Assembly: GCA_030035585.1 (NCBI GenBank) | Contig: CM057469.1 | Span: 23,430,501 to 23,494,500, forward strand | Direction of reading: 5' to 3' | DNA: 64,000 bases | Origin: Dugong dugon | Taxonomy: Eukaryota > Chordata > Mammalia > Sirenia > Dugongidae | Shown here: positions 33,601 to 45,949 of the stretch, piece after piece | How positions within the stretch are numbered: position 1 is the first letter of the stretch | How the letters are laid out: each line of letters opens with the position of its first letter | Made by a program: the position numbers and the translations under genes | The notes under the pieces: generated by a model | Told to the model about the DNA's origin: nothing | Databases searched by the model: none | What the model saw: only the letters and a program-made list of their open reading frames with translations

Positions 33601-34310
33601 GTCTTAGGCTGGGTTCTCCAGAGAAGCAAAACCAGTAAAGAGTATAATATATATGTATAGAGAGATTTATATCAAGGAAACATCTCATGCAATTGTAGAG
33701 ACCAGAACGTCCCAAGTCCCCAGATCAGGATAGAGGCTTATCCTGACTCACGTAGCCTCAGGAGCTGTTAAATTGAAGACTGGCAGGTTGGCGAGCAGGG
33801 CTCTTGCTCACAGGCTGTGAAAATCGACAAATCCCAAGATTGGCAGGCAAGACTGCAGGTAAGCTGCTAGCTCAAGTCCCAAGAACTGGAGGTCAGACAA
33901 ACAGGAGCCACCTGCAGGATCCAGATACCAGCATGACACAGCACTGGAGCCAACCAACGGAGGGAGAGAGCTGAGTGCCTTTGCGCAGGAGGCTTCCTGG
34001 CAGAGTGGTGTGCCTCTATTGGCTGAAGTTTACTGGTGGAGTGGGGTGCCTCCAGGCACTTATCGGTAGAGCTACAGAGCTTTGGAACACTTGCCCCAGC
34101 AGGGCATACTCGGGTGGAGAGGCCCGAGAGGTTGAGAAGCCAACAAACCACGAAGCAGATGCTGAAGAGACAAGGAACACAGGAAGCCGAGCTGCCTCAG
34201 TCTCAAAGGGCATGATCACGACCTCTAAGGTTTCAAAGGGTGGAGTCATGGCCTCTGGTGTTTCTAAGGGTGGAGACGCCACTCAGATGGACTAGGAGAA
34301 TGGTGTACCT
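33601..34310 (+). mobile_element. Interspersed repeat with 'ggctgggttctccagagaag' start, class unassigned
   Basis: 'gtcttaggctgggttctcca' then '...tatgtatagagagatttata' and 'gggctcttgctcacaggctg' is a dispersed mammalian repeat I have met but cannot place in a class. The 106-codon frame at 33975-34295 is repeat sequence, not a gene. Confidence 0.5.
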
Positions 34311-34745
34311 AAAGCCAAAGGAACGGAATTGCCATTCCAGTGGGCCTGGAAGGTGGAGCTGAAGCCTAGAGCCGAGGGGCCTCCACTCAGAATCTGTAGA
34401 GTGTGGCTAATACATACAGTCTGGAGGGCAGGGCCATTGTGTAAATGGTCTCAGAGAACAGAGGATTCTTTTTCTTTTCAAGCCTTTAGGGCTAATGTAA
34501 TGTGTTCTGCTGACTTGCCTGGTGCCTGTTATGCCTCCAATTTCTCCCATTTGTGATGGAAATGTCTAGCCTGTGCCTGTTCCACCATTGTAATTTGGAA
34601 GCAGATAACTTGTATTCTAGATTTCACAGATGAAGAGGAATTTTTGGATTTTGGACTTGGAGTTGATTTAAGACTTTTGCTACAATATGATGGGGTGAAC
34701 ATGTTTTACACGTGGCAAGGGAGTGCATTTTGGGAGGCCAAAGGT
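34311..34745 (+). mobile_element. MaLR-type LTR-retrotransposon internal remnant (probable)
   Basis: 'ccaccattgtaatttggaag', 'cagataacttgtattctaga' and 'ggattttggacttggagttg' resemble the internal region just before a MaLR 3' LTR. No coding capacity. Confidence 0.5.
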
Positions 34746-34749
34746 TGGA

Positions 34750-34932
34750 ACATCATGGCTTGGGTTAGGCGCACCTTGGTCTTCAGTTGACATCTTTGCT
34801 TTTAACACTTTAAAAAGTTCTTTTGCAGCAGATTTGCCCAATGCAATGTGTTGTTTGATGTCTTGACTGCTGCTTCCATGGGTGTTGGTTGTGGATCCAG
34901 GTAAAATGAAATCCCTGACAACTGCAAGATTT
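34750..34932 (-). mobile_element. RTE LINE fragment, antisense
   Basis: Minus-strand translation includes VVRDFILPGSTTNTHGSS, matching the region right after the end of the 33298-33600 fragment on the RTE map. Confidence 0.88.
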
Positions 34933-34974
34933 TTTCTTTTTTTTGTTGTTGTCTGCATATTGCCTCATTATTTA

Positions 34975-35328
34975 GAAATTTCCAATATTTTGCTGTTACA
35001 AACACTTACTATCACTTTCTAATATGTTTAATATACAGTTGGAGGACTTCTTCTTTCCACCATTCTTTTTTTATAACTGTTTTTAATATTGTTTCTTGTT
35101 GTACATGTTCAAGCAGGAGGACCCATCTCTTTCTTGAATTCTAGAAAATTCTCAGCCATTGTCTCTTCAAGCCATTATCTTGATTCTTTACCATTTTCTT
35201 TAGGATCTCCTTATAGGATGTCTCTTAAATTGGAGTATCTCAGTCTATCCTCTATCTCTTTTAACTTCTCTTATACATTTTAAAATATTTTATTTCTCTG
35301 TGATATAATCTCACTGAATGCTTTAGTA
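34975..35328 (-). mobile_element. Old L1-like sequence, antisense (left part)
   Basis: 'ttcttgaattctagaaaatt' and 'ctcagccattgtctcttcaa' resemble antisense old L1 3' sequence. It is interrupted at 35329 and may continue at 36245-36900. Confidence 0.5.
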
Positions 35329-36245
35329 CTACCTTTTTTTTTATTGTTGTACTTTAAGTGAAAGTTTACAATTCAAGTTAGTCTTTCATACAAAAATTTA
35401 TACATGCTTTGTATGTGACCCTAATTGCTCTCCCTATACAGTGACAGCACACTCCTTCTTTCCACCCCTGATTTCCCGTGTCCATTCAACCAGCTCCTGA
35501 CCCTCTCTGCCTTCTCATCTCACCTCTGGACAGGAGCTGCCCACTCAGGCTCATGTATCTACCTGAGCCAAGAAGCACATTCTTCACGAGTATCATTTTA
35601 TGTCCCATAGTCCACCCTAATCTTTGTCTGAAGAGTTGGCCTCAGGAATTGTTTTAGTTCTGGGTTGACAGAGAGTCCGGGGGCCATGCCTTCTGGGGTT
35701 CCTCCAGTCTCAGTCAGACCATTAAGTCTAGTCTTTTTCATTAGAATTTGAGTTCTGCACCCCATCTTTTTCTTGCTCCATCAGGGACTCTCTGTTATGC
35801 TCCCTGTCAGGGAGGTCATTTGTGGTAGCTGGGCACCAACTAGTTCTTCTGGTCTCAGGCTGATGCAGTCTCTGGTTTATGTGGCCCTTTCTACCTCTTG
35901 GGCTAATATGTGTCTTTGGTGTTCTTCATTCTCCTTTACTGCAGGTGGGTTGGGACCAATTGATGCGTCTTAGATGGCTGCTCGCTAGCTTTTAAGACCC
36001 CAGATGCCACTCACCAAAGTAGGATGCAGAACATTTTCTTAATAAATTTTGTTATGCCAATGGACCTTGATGTCCCCTGAAAGCATGTTCCCCAGACCCC
36101 TGCCCCTGCTACTCTGTCCCTCAAAGTGTTTGGTTGTATTCAGGAAACTTTTCAGCTTTTGTTTAGTCCAGTTGTGCTGACTTCTTCTGTAGTGTGTGCT
36201 ATCCTTCCTTCACCTAAGATAATTCTTGTCTACTATCTAGTTAGT
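35329..36245 (-). mobile_element. L1 3' end, antisense
   Basis: Starts with the poly(A) complement, then 'tgtactttaagtgaaagttt' and the complement of the same L1 3' UTR as 29451-30204 ('gtgcagtctctgg', 'tgatgcgtcttagatggc'). Confidence 0.92.
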
Positions 36246-36970
36246 GAATAACCCTAGTACAATGTTTCAAATCATTATTTGTCTCTTAATTTATGTCCAT
36301 TTGGAGTTCATCCTGCTTATATAATTTCTTCTGTTTGAATGATTATATTTTTCAAATTTCTTGGCAGTTTTGAAACATTATTATCATTAAATGATTAAAA
36401 TTTTGTCCTATTATTTGCAATTTTGAAAGTGAATTCATTTTCCATTTATTGAGTTTATTTGTTCTTTCTTACTGATAATTTTCTTCATGTGTTTCAGAAG
36501 TTTGTTTTGCAGACTTGTCTTGAGAGGATGCTCACACTCTTTCTCCCCTTGCCTCTCTATATCTGGTCATTTGCCGTTATTTCCACCCATCCCCAATCCA
36601 GAGCCAGTGCAGTCACTGGGCCAACAAGTCTGTTGGCCTTTCTCTGCTTTTTCTTGCCACCATACATATCCTGCGTTATGTTTGCCAAATCCTATGGCAC
36701 TTTCTGAAGGTATTTTCAGTCCATTCTCACTGGCAGATACTCCAGCTCCAAGTCTCTGGCAGCCACCCTGGCTTGGTTTCCCTCCATCAGTGGGGCACGG
36801 TTAGTTCCCATTGCCCTGTAGGAATTGAATTTCCAGTTCCCTCTGTTTTCTTGGTAGGCCCTTAACTTCAGCCCCTGTTAACTTTTGTGCTATACTCTTC
36901 TATTTCTGTCCCAAGGAGAGATTTCTCTCTCTCTCTCTGTATATCTTTGCCTTTACAGTTTTGAAAATAT
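36246..36970 (-). mobile_element. Old L1-like sequence, antisense (right part), with short (CT)n
   Basis: Weakly L1-like T-rich text continuing 34975-35328. A (CT) run occurs at about 36929-36940. The 82- and 105-codon frames here look like chance. Confidence 0.35.
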
Positions 36971-37259
36971 ATTTTATCTATTTGTTTATTGGGGGAAAAG
37001 TGGAAAAATTTAAATTATAAGCTCAGATCACTATATTCCTCAAACTATAGAAAATCCTTCCATGCTTGGAGCTACTGAACTACCTTAAACAGATTAATTT
37101 ATATTGAGCCTCCCTTTTCTACTTCCTCCTTTCTCTTTACTACCCTTTCTCTTTACCACTTCCCTTCTTTACCACCTTCCTATTTCAAAAGAACAATGGA
37201 ATTCTTTTAATCCTTAGCTTTCTTGTGTCTTTAAGTGTTTGGCAGTGTTAACACTCTCA

Positions 37260-37983
37260 TCTTACCTTAATCAATAAATATGTATTGAGTGTCTGTTATG
37301 TACCAGGTGCTGTGCTGGCAGCTTGTGTTGTCAAGAAATGCCCATGGATTCATCACTGTTCTTTTAAGTCAGATACAGTTAATAGTGACCCAGATGAAAA
37401 AGGCAAGAACGTTTCAAGCTGAGGCGAAACATGAGGGAAGACCTATAGTTGAGACAAAGCGTGATATGAAAAGGTGACTAAAAGTATTTCAGTATGGCTT
37501 GAGGCTGGAATTCAAGATTAGTTGAGTCAAGAGATGAAACTAGAGATGTAAGTCAGCACCGGATCCCTCAGGGCTCTGTCAGCCATATTAAAGATTTTGG
37601 ATATTACCTTGAAAATAGTGAGTGGCCTCTAAAATGTTTTAACTAAGAAATTTAGATAAGCAGATTTGTACTTTAGGAAAAAAAAAATCAGAATCACTGT
37701 AGAACAAGATTTGGCGGAGGGAAAATCTTAGCATACGAGAACAATTGGTAGGTTATTGAAGTAATTCACCAGGATTTTCTGAACTAGGGATTTAATAGAG
37801 GACAGGGAGAAAAAATGGATGCATTCTGGAGATATTAATTCCAGAAGTTTCAGTAGATTCAACAGTAGTTGGCAACTGAATCATTGTGGGGCATGAGGGA
37901 GAGTGAAGTGTCATGGATGAGCTCAGGTTTCTGGGTGTATAGGGGTTTTGCTCACTGAGATAGGGGACACAGAAGAGTGAGCA
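37260..37983 (-). mobile_element. Ancient L2-type repeat, antisense (part 1)
   Basis: 'tgtctgttatgtaccaggtg' opens the repeat and 'gatgagctcaggtttctggg' is its later part. It is cut at 37984 by an L1 and resumes at about 39493 and 40370. Confidence 0.55.
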
Positions 37984-39480
37984 ATAGATGTGTCTTAGAT
38001 GGCCACTCACAAGCTTTTAAGACACCAGACTCTACTCACCAAAGTGGGATGTAGAACATTTTCTTTTTAAACGATATTATGTCAATTGACCTAGATGTCC
38101 CCTGAGACTATGGTCCCCAGAGCCCAGCCCCAGCTAATCAGTCCCTCCAAGTGTTTGGATGTGTCTAGGAAACTTCTATGCTTTTGCTTTGATTCAGTTG
38201 TGTTGACTTTCCCTGTATTTTGTGTTGTCCTTCCCTTCACCAAAGTTAACACTTGTCTACTACCTAGTGATTTCCCCTTTCCCTCCCTCCCCACTCTTGT
38301 ATCCATCAAAGAATGCCTTTTTCTATGTGTAAACCTTTTCTTGGGTTCTTAGAATAGTGATATCATACAATATTTGTCCTTTTGTGGCTGACTTACTTCA
38401 CTCAGCTTAATGCTCTCCAGATTCATCCATGTTGTGAGATGTTTTGTGGACTCATCATTGTTCTTTATCATTGCATAGCATTTCATTGTATGTACCATAA
38501 TTTGTTTATCCATTCATCTGTCGATAGGCATCTATGTTGTTTCCATCTTTTTGCTATTGTGAACAGTGCTGCAATGAACATGAGCGTGCATGTATCTATT
38601 CGTGTGACAGCTCTTATTTCTCTAGGATATATTCCAAGGAGCAGGATAGCTGGATTGTATGGTATTTCTATTTCTAGCTCTTTAACGAAGTGCCAAATCG
38701 ATTTCCAAAGTGGTTGTACTATTTTACATTCTTACCAGCAGTGCATAAGAGTTCCAATCTCCCCACAACCTTTCTAATATTTGTTATTTTGTGTTTTTTT
38801 GATTAGTGCCAGCGTTGTCAGTGTGAGATGGTATCTCAGTGTAGTTTTGATTTGTCTCTTCCCATCTGAAGCAAAGGAGAATGAAGAAAACCAAAGACAC
38901 AAGGAAAATACTAGCCCAAAGGATTAAAGGATGATATAAACCAGAGACTCCATCAGACTGACACCAGAAGAACTAGATGGTGCCCGGCTACCACCAATGA
39001 TCACCCTGACAGGGAACACAACAGAGAGTCCTGGACAGAGTAGGAGAAAAATGTATAAGAGAATTCAAATTCATGTAAAAAGACCAGACTTAATGTTCTG
39101 ACAGAGTCTGGAGGAACCCTCGAAATTATGGCCCCCAGCCACTCTACTAAACTAGAACTGAAACCATTCCCGAAGCCCACTTTTCAGACAAAGATTAGAC
39201 GGGTCTAAAAAACAAAAAAATATTGCATGTGAGGAACATGCATCTTAGTTCAATCAAATATATGAGACCAAATGGGCAGCTCCTGTCCAAAAGTACAACG
39301 AGAAGGCAGGAAGGGACAGGAATGGGATGAATGGACACAGGGAAGCCGGGGTGGAAAGGGGGAGGGTGCTGTCACATTGTGGGGATTGCAACCAATGTCA
39401 CAAAACAATATGTGTATAAATTTTTGACTGAGAAATTAACTTGAGCTGTAAATTTTCACCTAAAGCATGATTTAAAAAAA
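37984..39480 (+). mobile_element. L1 3' end with 5' inversion
   Basis: 37984-38868 is L1 in antisense ('ggatgtagaacattttcttt', 'tgaacagtgctgcaatgaac' complements). 38869-39480 is the directly following L1 3' UTR in sense orientation, ending in poly(A). Flanks share a short duplication ending 'gtgagca' (37971-37983 and 39481-39493). Confidence 0.85.
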
Positions 39481-39524
39481 AAAAGTGTGAGCAGGTGTGG
39501 AGGGCAAGCTGAGCTTGTTTTACA

Positions 39525-40372
39525 CGATTATTTTTATTTTTATTTTATTGTTGTACTTTAAGTGAAAGTTTACAATTCAAGTTAGTCTTTCATACAAAAA
39601 TTTATACATGCTTTCTATGTGACCCTAATTGCTCTCCTTATACTGTGACAGCACAGTCCTCCTTCCCACCCCTGATTTTCAGTGTCCATTCAACCAGCTC
39701 CTGACCGTCTCTGCCATCTCATCTCACCTCTGGACAGGAGCTGCCCATTTAGTCTCATGTATTTACTTGAGCTAAGAAGCACACTCTTCACGAGTATCAT
39801 TTTACGTACCATAGTCCAGTCTAATTTTTGTCTGAAGAGTTGGCCTTGGGAATGGTTTTAATTTTGAGTAGACATAGAGTCCAGGGACCATGCTTTGTGG
39901 GGTCCCTCCAGTCTGGTCTTTTTACTAGAATTTGAGTTCTGCGCCCCACTCTTCTCCTGCTCCATCAGGGACTCTCTGTTGTGTTCTCTGTCAGGGTGGT
40001 CACTGGTGGTAGCCAGGCACCTTCTAGTTTTTCTGGTCTCAGGCTGATGCAGTCTCTGGCTTATGTGGCCCTTTCTGTCTCTTGGGCTAATACTTTCCTT
40101 GTGACTTGGTGTTCTTCATTCTCCTTTACTCCAGGTGGGTTGGGACCAATTGATGTATCTTTGATGGCATCTCCCTAGCTTTTAAGACCCAGATGCTACT
40201 TACCAAAGTAGGATGCAGAATCTTTTCTTAATTAACTTTGTTATGTCAATTGACCTAGATGTCCCCGGAAAGCATGGTCCCCAGACCCCCCCCCCCCACT
40301 ACTCTGTCCCTCAAAGTGTTTGGGTGTATTCAGGAAACTTCTTAGCTTTGGTTTAGTCCAGTTTGCACATGA
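39525..40372 (-). mobile_element. L1 3' end, antisense
   Basis: 'ttattgttgtactttaagtg' through 'ctttggtttagtccagtttg'; nearly the same length and content as 35329-36245. Confidence 0.92.
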
Positions 40373-40455
40373 TGAATTTTAAAGTACTGTGAGACATCCA
40401 GTTGGAAATGACCAGGTCTCCTAGAGCTCAGGAGAAAGATCCTGGTTCAAGACAT

Positions 40456-40605
40456 AACCTGTTGCTGTTGAGTCAATTCTGACTCATAGCAACCCTACAG
40501 GACAGAGTAGACCTGCCCCATTGAGTTTCCAAGGAGCGCCTGGTGAATTCCAACTGCTGACCTTTTGGTTAGCAGTTGTAGCTCTTAACCACTACGACAC
40601 CATAA
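40456..40605 (-). mobile_element. AfroSINE, antisense
   Basis: 'gctgttgagtcaattctgac', 'gagtttccaaggagcgcctg' and 'gctcttaaccactacgacac'. Confidence 0.9.
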
Positions 40606-41206
40606 GTATTTCATTAGAGTTTTATATTTAAGTATCATAGATGGATTTAAGCTCTTGAATTTCTGAAATTGTATGCAAGTTTTTTTTTGGTGCATGTGAA
40701 TATGTGCCATCTTCTATAATGAAGGTTGTTTTCATGACTGTCAAGATGTTCCTAATTAAAATGCTTAAAAGTCACTGATTTAAATGTAATTAAAGCTTTG
40801 TGCATAAATTAAATCATCCAAGGAAGAAAAGATAGTCCAGCACAGAAATCTGAGCAATCCAACATTTCAGGGAACACAAAGGAAGAGGAACTGCAAAGTA
40901 GACTGAACAAAAGTGGCAAAGAGGGAGAAGGAAAATAAAAGGGAGCATTTTAAGGTGTCAAATCTTCTAAAAGCTCCAATAAGTTTAGATTTGAAAGTGT
41001 CTATTGAATTTATTAACAAGAAGTGGCAATGGATGCATCTAACTTTGCGAGGGTGGGGCAGCAGCCATACTTTAGTAGATTAAACTGTTAATGAAAGTTA
41101 ACTAAATAAGGAAGCACATAGACAATATTTCTAAAAGTTCAGCTCAGAAGTGTTGGAGAGAAATTGGGTAGAACCTGTAGTAGGGGGCTGGTGGGGTTGA
41201 GGGAGG

Positions 41207-41207
41207 G

Positions 41208-41258
<51 letters not shown>

Positions 41259-41281
41259 ACGCGCGCGCACGCGCGCGCATG
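41207..41281. repeat. (GT)n/(GC)n alternating purine-pyrimidine tract
   Basis: Perfect purine-pyrimidine alternation for 75 bp, with a GT part followed by 'gcgcacgcgcgcgcacgcgc'. Strong candidate for left-handed (Z) DNA. The 85-codon frame across it is an artefact of the repeat. Confidence 0.95.
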
Positions 41282-41559
41282 TTTCATGGCAGACACTTGG
41301 GAATAACTATCATGATAACAGCTTACATTTATGACATGCTTACATTGTTCTATTCTAGGGCAAATGCTTTAAATTCATTTCTCATTTTATACTCACCCCT
41401 CTGTAATAGTTACTATGATTTTCATCATTGTATATACAAAAAAAATAATTCTAAGAGAGAGTAAGAAACTTTCCCCAGACGCGTCTGTACGACTCCAGAA
41501 CTCATATAATTAATGCTTCAGCAGCAGCCCACAAATTTCAATATGCTGCAGTTTCATTA

Positions 41560-42625
41560 TCCATTGTTTGAAATACATTTTTTAAATTTCCCTTGTGACT
41601 TTTTATTTTATCCATGAATTATTTAAACTTATAAGATTTAATCCCTAAATGTATAAAGTTTTCATAGATACCTAATTGTTAATAATTTTCAGTTTAATTT
41701 TTATGATCAGAAAATACATTCTGTTGAATTTCAGTCCTTTTAAATTGATTGAGACTTGTTTCATGGTCTATATTTGTTTTATTTTGGTAAATGTACCTTG
41801 CACATTTGAAAAGAATGTGCATTTTGAACGTGTTGGATATACTATTAACAATTTCTAATTAGGCTAAGAAGGCTGATAGTGTTTTTCAAGCTATTTAAGT
41901 CCTTACTGATTGATTCTCTAGTTGTTCTGCCAATTCATGGGAGTGGGGTGTTAAGATATCTAAGTATGATTATAGAATTTGTTATTTCTCCCTTAATTCA
42001 GTCACTACATATACATTTATCTTTTTACTTGAAGTGTTCTTTGTAGACAGCATAGTCTTGCTTTTTTAAAATAGTCTGATAATCTCTTTTACAAAGGGTG
42101 TTTAGTCCATTTACATTTAAAATAATTATCAATAAGGTAATGTTTAAGAATCCATCATGCAATTTGTGTGTGTGTGTGTTTTCTCTTCTGACTTTTTTCT
42201 CCCTCTGATCCTCCATTCTTGTCTTCATTTGGGTTATTTAAATATTTTTTTGAATCCCATTTTATCTATTGGCTTTTAGCTATACCTCTTTCCATTACTT
42301 TTTAGTGGTTGAACTAAGAGTTATTATATACGTCCTTAGAGTATACATTCTTACTTTTCAGAGTCTATTAGGAGTTAATATTGCATCACTTCATGTCAAG
42401 TTAGAAATCCTGCAATTTGTTACTCCCACCTTTGCTATCCTTTATAATTGCCATATGTACATTTACATACATTATAAACTCTGCAAGACAATATAATTTT
42501 TTGCTTTAAAGTGTTTTTTCCCTGATACTGTGTTTATTAGTTCTAGAATTTCCATTTGGTTCATTTTCTATAGTCCTTCTTTCTCTGGTGATATAGCTTG
42601 TCTTTTTATTCATTGTAAGCATGCA
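41560..42625 (-). mobile_element. Old L1, antisense (part 1)
   Basis: 'cagtccttttaaattgattg', 'acatttgaaaagaatgtgca' and 'ctagttgttctgccaattca' are antisense L1 ORF2-region phrases. A (GT)n run lies at 42165-42179. Confidence 0.75.
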
Positions 42626-42786
42626 TCCATCCATCCATCTATCTCTCTATCTATATAAAACTCACCCATTGCCATCGAGTCAATTCTGACTCATAGCAAC
42701 CCTATAGGATAGAGCAGAACTGCCCCATAGAGTTTCCAAGGGGCACCTTTTGTGTGTATACACACACACACACACACACACACACC
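42626..42786 (-). mobile_element. Partial AfroSINE between microsatellites
   Basis: (CATC)n/(CTAT)n at 42626-42657, an antisense AfroSINE tail ('gccatcgagtcaattctgac') at 42664-42750, and (CA)n at 42761-42785. The rest of the SINE is missing. Confidence 0.85.
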
Positions 42787-43440
42787 TCATTAAGCATAGT
42801 AAAAACATCTACTTTAGAGTTCGTTTGCTAATTCCAATATCTCGATCCTCTTGGGGTTGTCTTATACTGCATGTTTTCTCTCAAGAATGCATCACATTCT
42901 TCTGTTTCTTTGCATTGAGGAATTTTATATTTTATCCCAAGCTTTGCGGATATTATTTTGTGGAGAATGTGGATTCTGTTATAGTCCTTCAAAGAGTATT
43001 GATATTTTTGTTGGTCGGCACCAACTTTGTTGGAGTCCAACTACTAACTCAATCTCTTGGGCAGAAGTTCAGTTCTCTTTTTCTTTGGCTGGTCTATTCA
43101 TAATTTGCCTTGTGTATGTGTGAGTTAAGGGCCAGCCAGAGATTTGAAGAGAATTTACACACAGAATTTGAGGCCACCCCTCTCTGGCTCTCTTTCTAGG
43201 ACTCCCTTATTTCCCAGTAGCTGTGGTTGCCCTGAACTCTGTCTTCTAGCCAGCAGGACTGCTGCTTTGGAGATTTTAGCTGTCCTGTGCAGCAGCATTT
43301 CTGAGGCCTGCCTTCGTGCCCCACGCATTGTTGTCTTCCAAGTTCAACTCTTCCCTTGGCCTCAGAATCTACTTATGTTCACTCTCCCAAACCTCAGAGT
43401 GGTTGTTTTTTATATTTTGTTCAGATTTTATAGTTAATAA
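42787..43440 (-). mobile_element. Old L1, antisense (part 2)
   Basis: T-rich sequence continuing the 41560 element after the SINE ('catgttttctctcaagaatg'). Open frames of 90-117 codons here are chance. Confidence 0.45.
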
Positions 43441-43659
43441 CTGTAGGAAGGTTAATCTGTTGGCTTACTCAGCCATACTAAAAATGAATTCCAGAACTAA
43501 TGTTTTTAATTATTTCTCTACATTGCTTTCCTAAAGCACCGTTTAAAATAGAATATTGAATAAACTCAATTAATTACGTAAATTTCACATTTATTATTTA
43601 CAATAGTATGTTTGGAGGATAATAGGAGGGTTTCAGGGTAGAATTTCTTCTTGAAGTGC

Positions 43660-45425
43660 TCTTTTACCTTGACTTTTGCAACACTGCTCTTTTGTGGTTC
43701 TCAGCTTTTAATCCCCAGGTCAATTTTTCTGAGCTTCCTTTTTTGATTCCTCTATTTTTGGTTCTTCTTTAAACACTGATTTCAACCTGACCTCGGTTAC
43801 TTTTTTTTCTTTCTTTTTTAATCTATTCCTGCTTCTCCAGCCAATTTTAACAACCTATTGATTTCAACCACCACCTGAATGCAGATGGCTCTTACAGTAA
43901 AATCTTCCAGACTGTACTTGTCTCCTGAGTTCCAAATCAATAACCACTATTAGAAGTGAATGTGCAGCACACATTATGGATTCTTCACTTCCTTCTACAC
44001 CCAAACTTCTTCCTCCTCTTCGTCCTATTTATTTATTCATTAAATCGACAAATATTTATTGAATGCAAAATACATTCCAGCTACTGTTTTCAATCTACAG
44101 ATTTAGTACTGGGGGAAAAAAGAAAAGTCTCTTCCTTTCTGGACTTACATTTTAGTGAAAGAGACAGACAAGACACTAGTAAATACATAACTTATGAAGA
44201 CAAACAGAGTAAAGGAATAAAGACTTGGGGGTTACTATTCTTGATAGCCTTCTCAGAGAAGTTTCTCTGAGGTGCTAACAACTAAAAAGTAACCTGATGG
44301 AAGCATTTCCCTTTTATTCATTTTTTTTTTGGTGAACGGAGCCAGTCTTTGCCAAGTTATCTAGTCAAGAAGCCAGACTGTCATCTTAAATTCAGACAAT
44401 CCTCTTAAATTCTGCTTTCTCATTTTTCACATATAAAGGTCCAAGGAGTTCTCTTATATATTTTACCTCTTTAACATTTCTTTTCTTCAGCTCCAAGTTT
44501 TCATCTCTACCGGTTAGTATCTTACTTAAGTCCTATCTCTTCCTTTGGGTTGGAATAGTCTCTTTAAAGATCTTCCCGCCCCTAGGCTTATATTCCTTCA
44601 CTCTATCCTCCACTCTGGTGCTAGAGTGGCCTTCATTAAACTGAAAACAGGTCATGTTACCAGTCTAAAATTAATCACTGGCTCTATAATCTACTGCATA
44701 AGGTTTCTTGTTATTATTCAGTGATCTAATCCAATTCTACATTTTTCCTTATCACCCACTCTTCCATCTCCCCCACCTCCTACTCCCTATGTAGAACTAA
44801 TTCGTATGCAGATGTGCTAGGCTATTTCATATTTCCGTTTTCCATCCTTTCTTTCCCCCTCAGGTTGCCACCTCTCTTGGAAATGCCTCATCACCTACTT
44901 GCCACCAACCATTAGAAAAATTTTCAGGATTCTGTATTTGGAACAAGCTTCTAGGTGATGTTCATACTCCTAGTCTGTTACTACTGTGAGTAGCCAAGGA
45001 CACAGATGACTCTATGATGCCCCTTACTCCTTGAACCAAGAATATAAGGGATTTACATTAGTTTCATGCCACAAAATCCCTGCTTTTATCTCCAGCCCCA
45101 TCTTTCATCACTCTTCCTCTTATATGTTTCCATCTAACCGAACTAAATTGCAGCTTCCAAAAGACACGATGCCCTCTATGTGCCTTTGAGCACTGTATTC
45201 CCATTAGGATTTCTCTTCTCTCCCTTCACTTGCCTAACTCCTACTCATCCCTCTAGATCGGGCCTTTTGTACTTTCTGGATTGCACATTAAAATATTGTA
45301 ATTATTGTTTTACATTCCTGTCTCCCCAACTTGCTGTTAAGGTCTTTGAAAAGATTCAGTTTGATTTCTTTTAGAATGAGCAGTCATTAAGCACCATGCC
45401 TTCACACAAAGTAGATGTTAAAGCA
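43660..45425 (+). mobile_element. L2 LINE, sense, with an antisense L2 piece inside
   Basis: 'aacaggtcatgttaccagtc', 'ttgccacctctcttggaaat' and 'gtaattattgttttacattc' are L2 3' landmarks, ending near 45425. An antisense L2-type piece ('aaatatttattgaatgcaaa') sits at about 44030-44210. Confidence 0.6.
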
Positions 45426-45949
45426 ATGTGTGGTGATGAGAGTTCATACTGTGAAAATGCAAAAGGACCCAAATGTAAAGCTAGTTTATGAAAACAAAGA
45501 AATTATCTTTTCATACTTCTCCATTAGCGTCATGCTTAGTTTTCACTTCTTTTATTTCCTTTCCTTTATCCATCCCTTCAGCAACATATGCCTTTCCTTT
45601 GCCTCATCATCTTCTTACGACCCTTGAGCACTTAATCTGTATCCAATGAATTTTTCCATCTAAATTCTGAATTTCTCCTATATTAATATTTTGTGTTCAT
45701 AAATGGATAAGACTCATTTCCTAAAATTGCATATGGACAACTTTAACTTTTCTAGAATTATATTTTGAGGTAGCAGAATGGTTATTTTATCTCTGAAAAT
45801 AAGCATTTATTAAATACTTAACTACTAACAATTGTTAAGTCTGAAATAAGAACTTAAAAAAAAATTAGATACAGACACTCTTACTTTTCCCTTTTTTCTC
45901 CAATGTTAAATATGATGGTTGAATTCTGCAAGTGTCCTTAGACAATATG

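Noticed and set aside
33975-34295. 106-codon plus frame and antisense partners
   Set aside because: Lies in an interspersed repeat; the repeated 'SKG' pattern comes from short internal duplications in the repeat.
41207-41464. 85-codon frame beginning with a Cys-Val repeat
   Set aside because: Product of the GT/GC repeat tract, not a gene.
42626-42786. CATC/CTAT and CA repeats as possible CRISPR-like array
   Set aside because: Simple microsatellites without spacers, in a mammalian genome.
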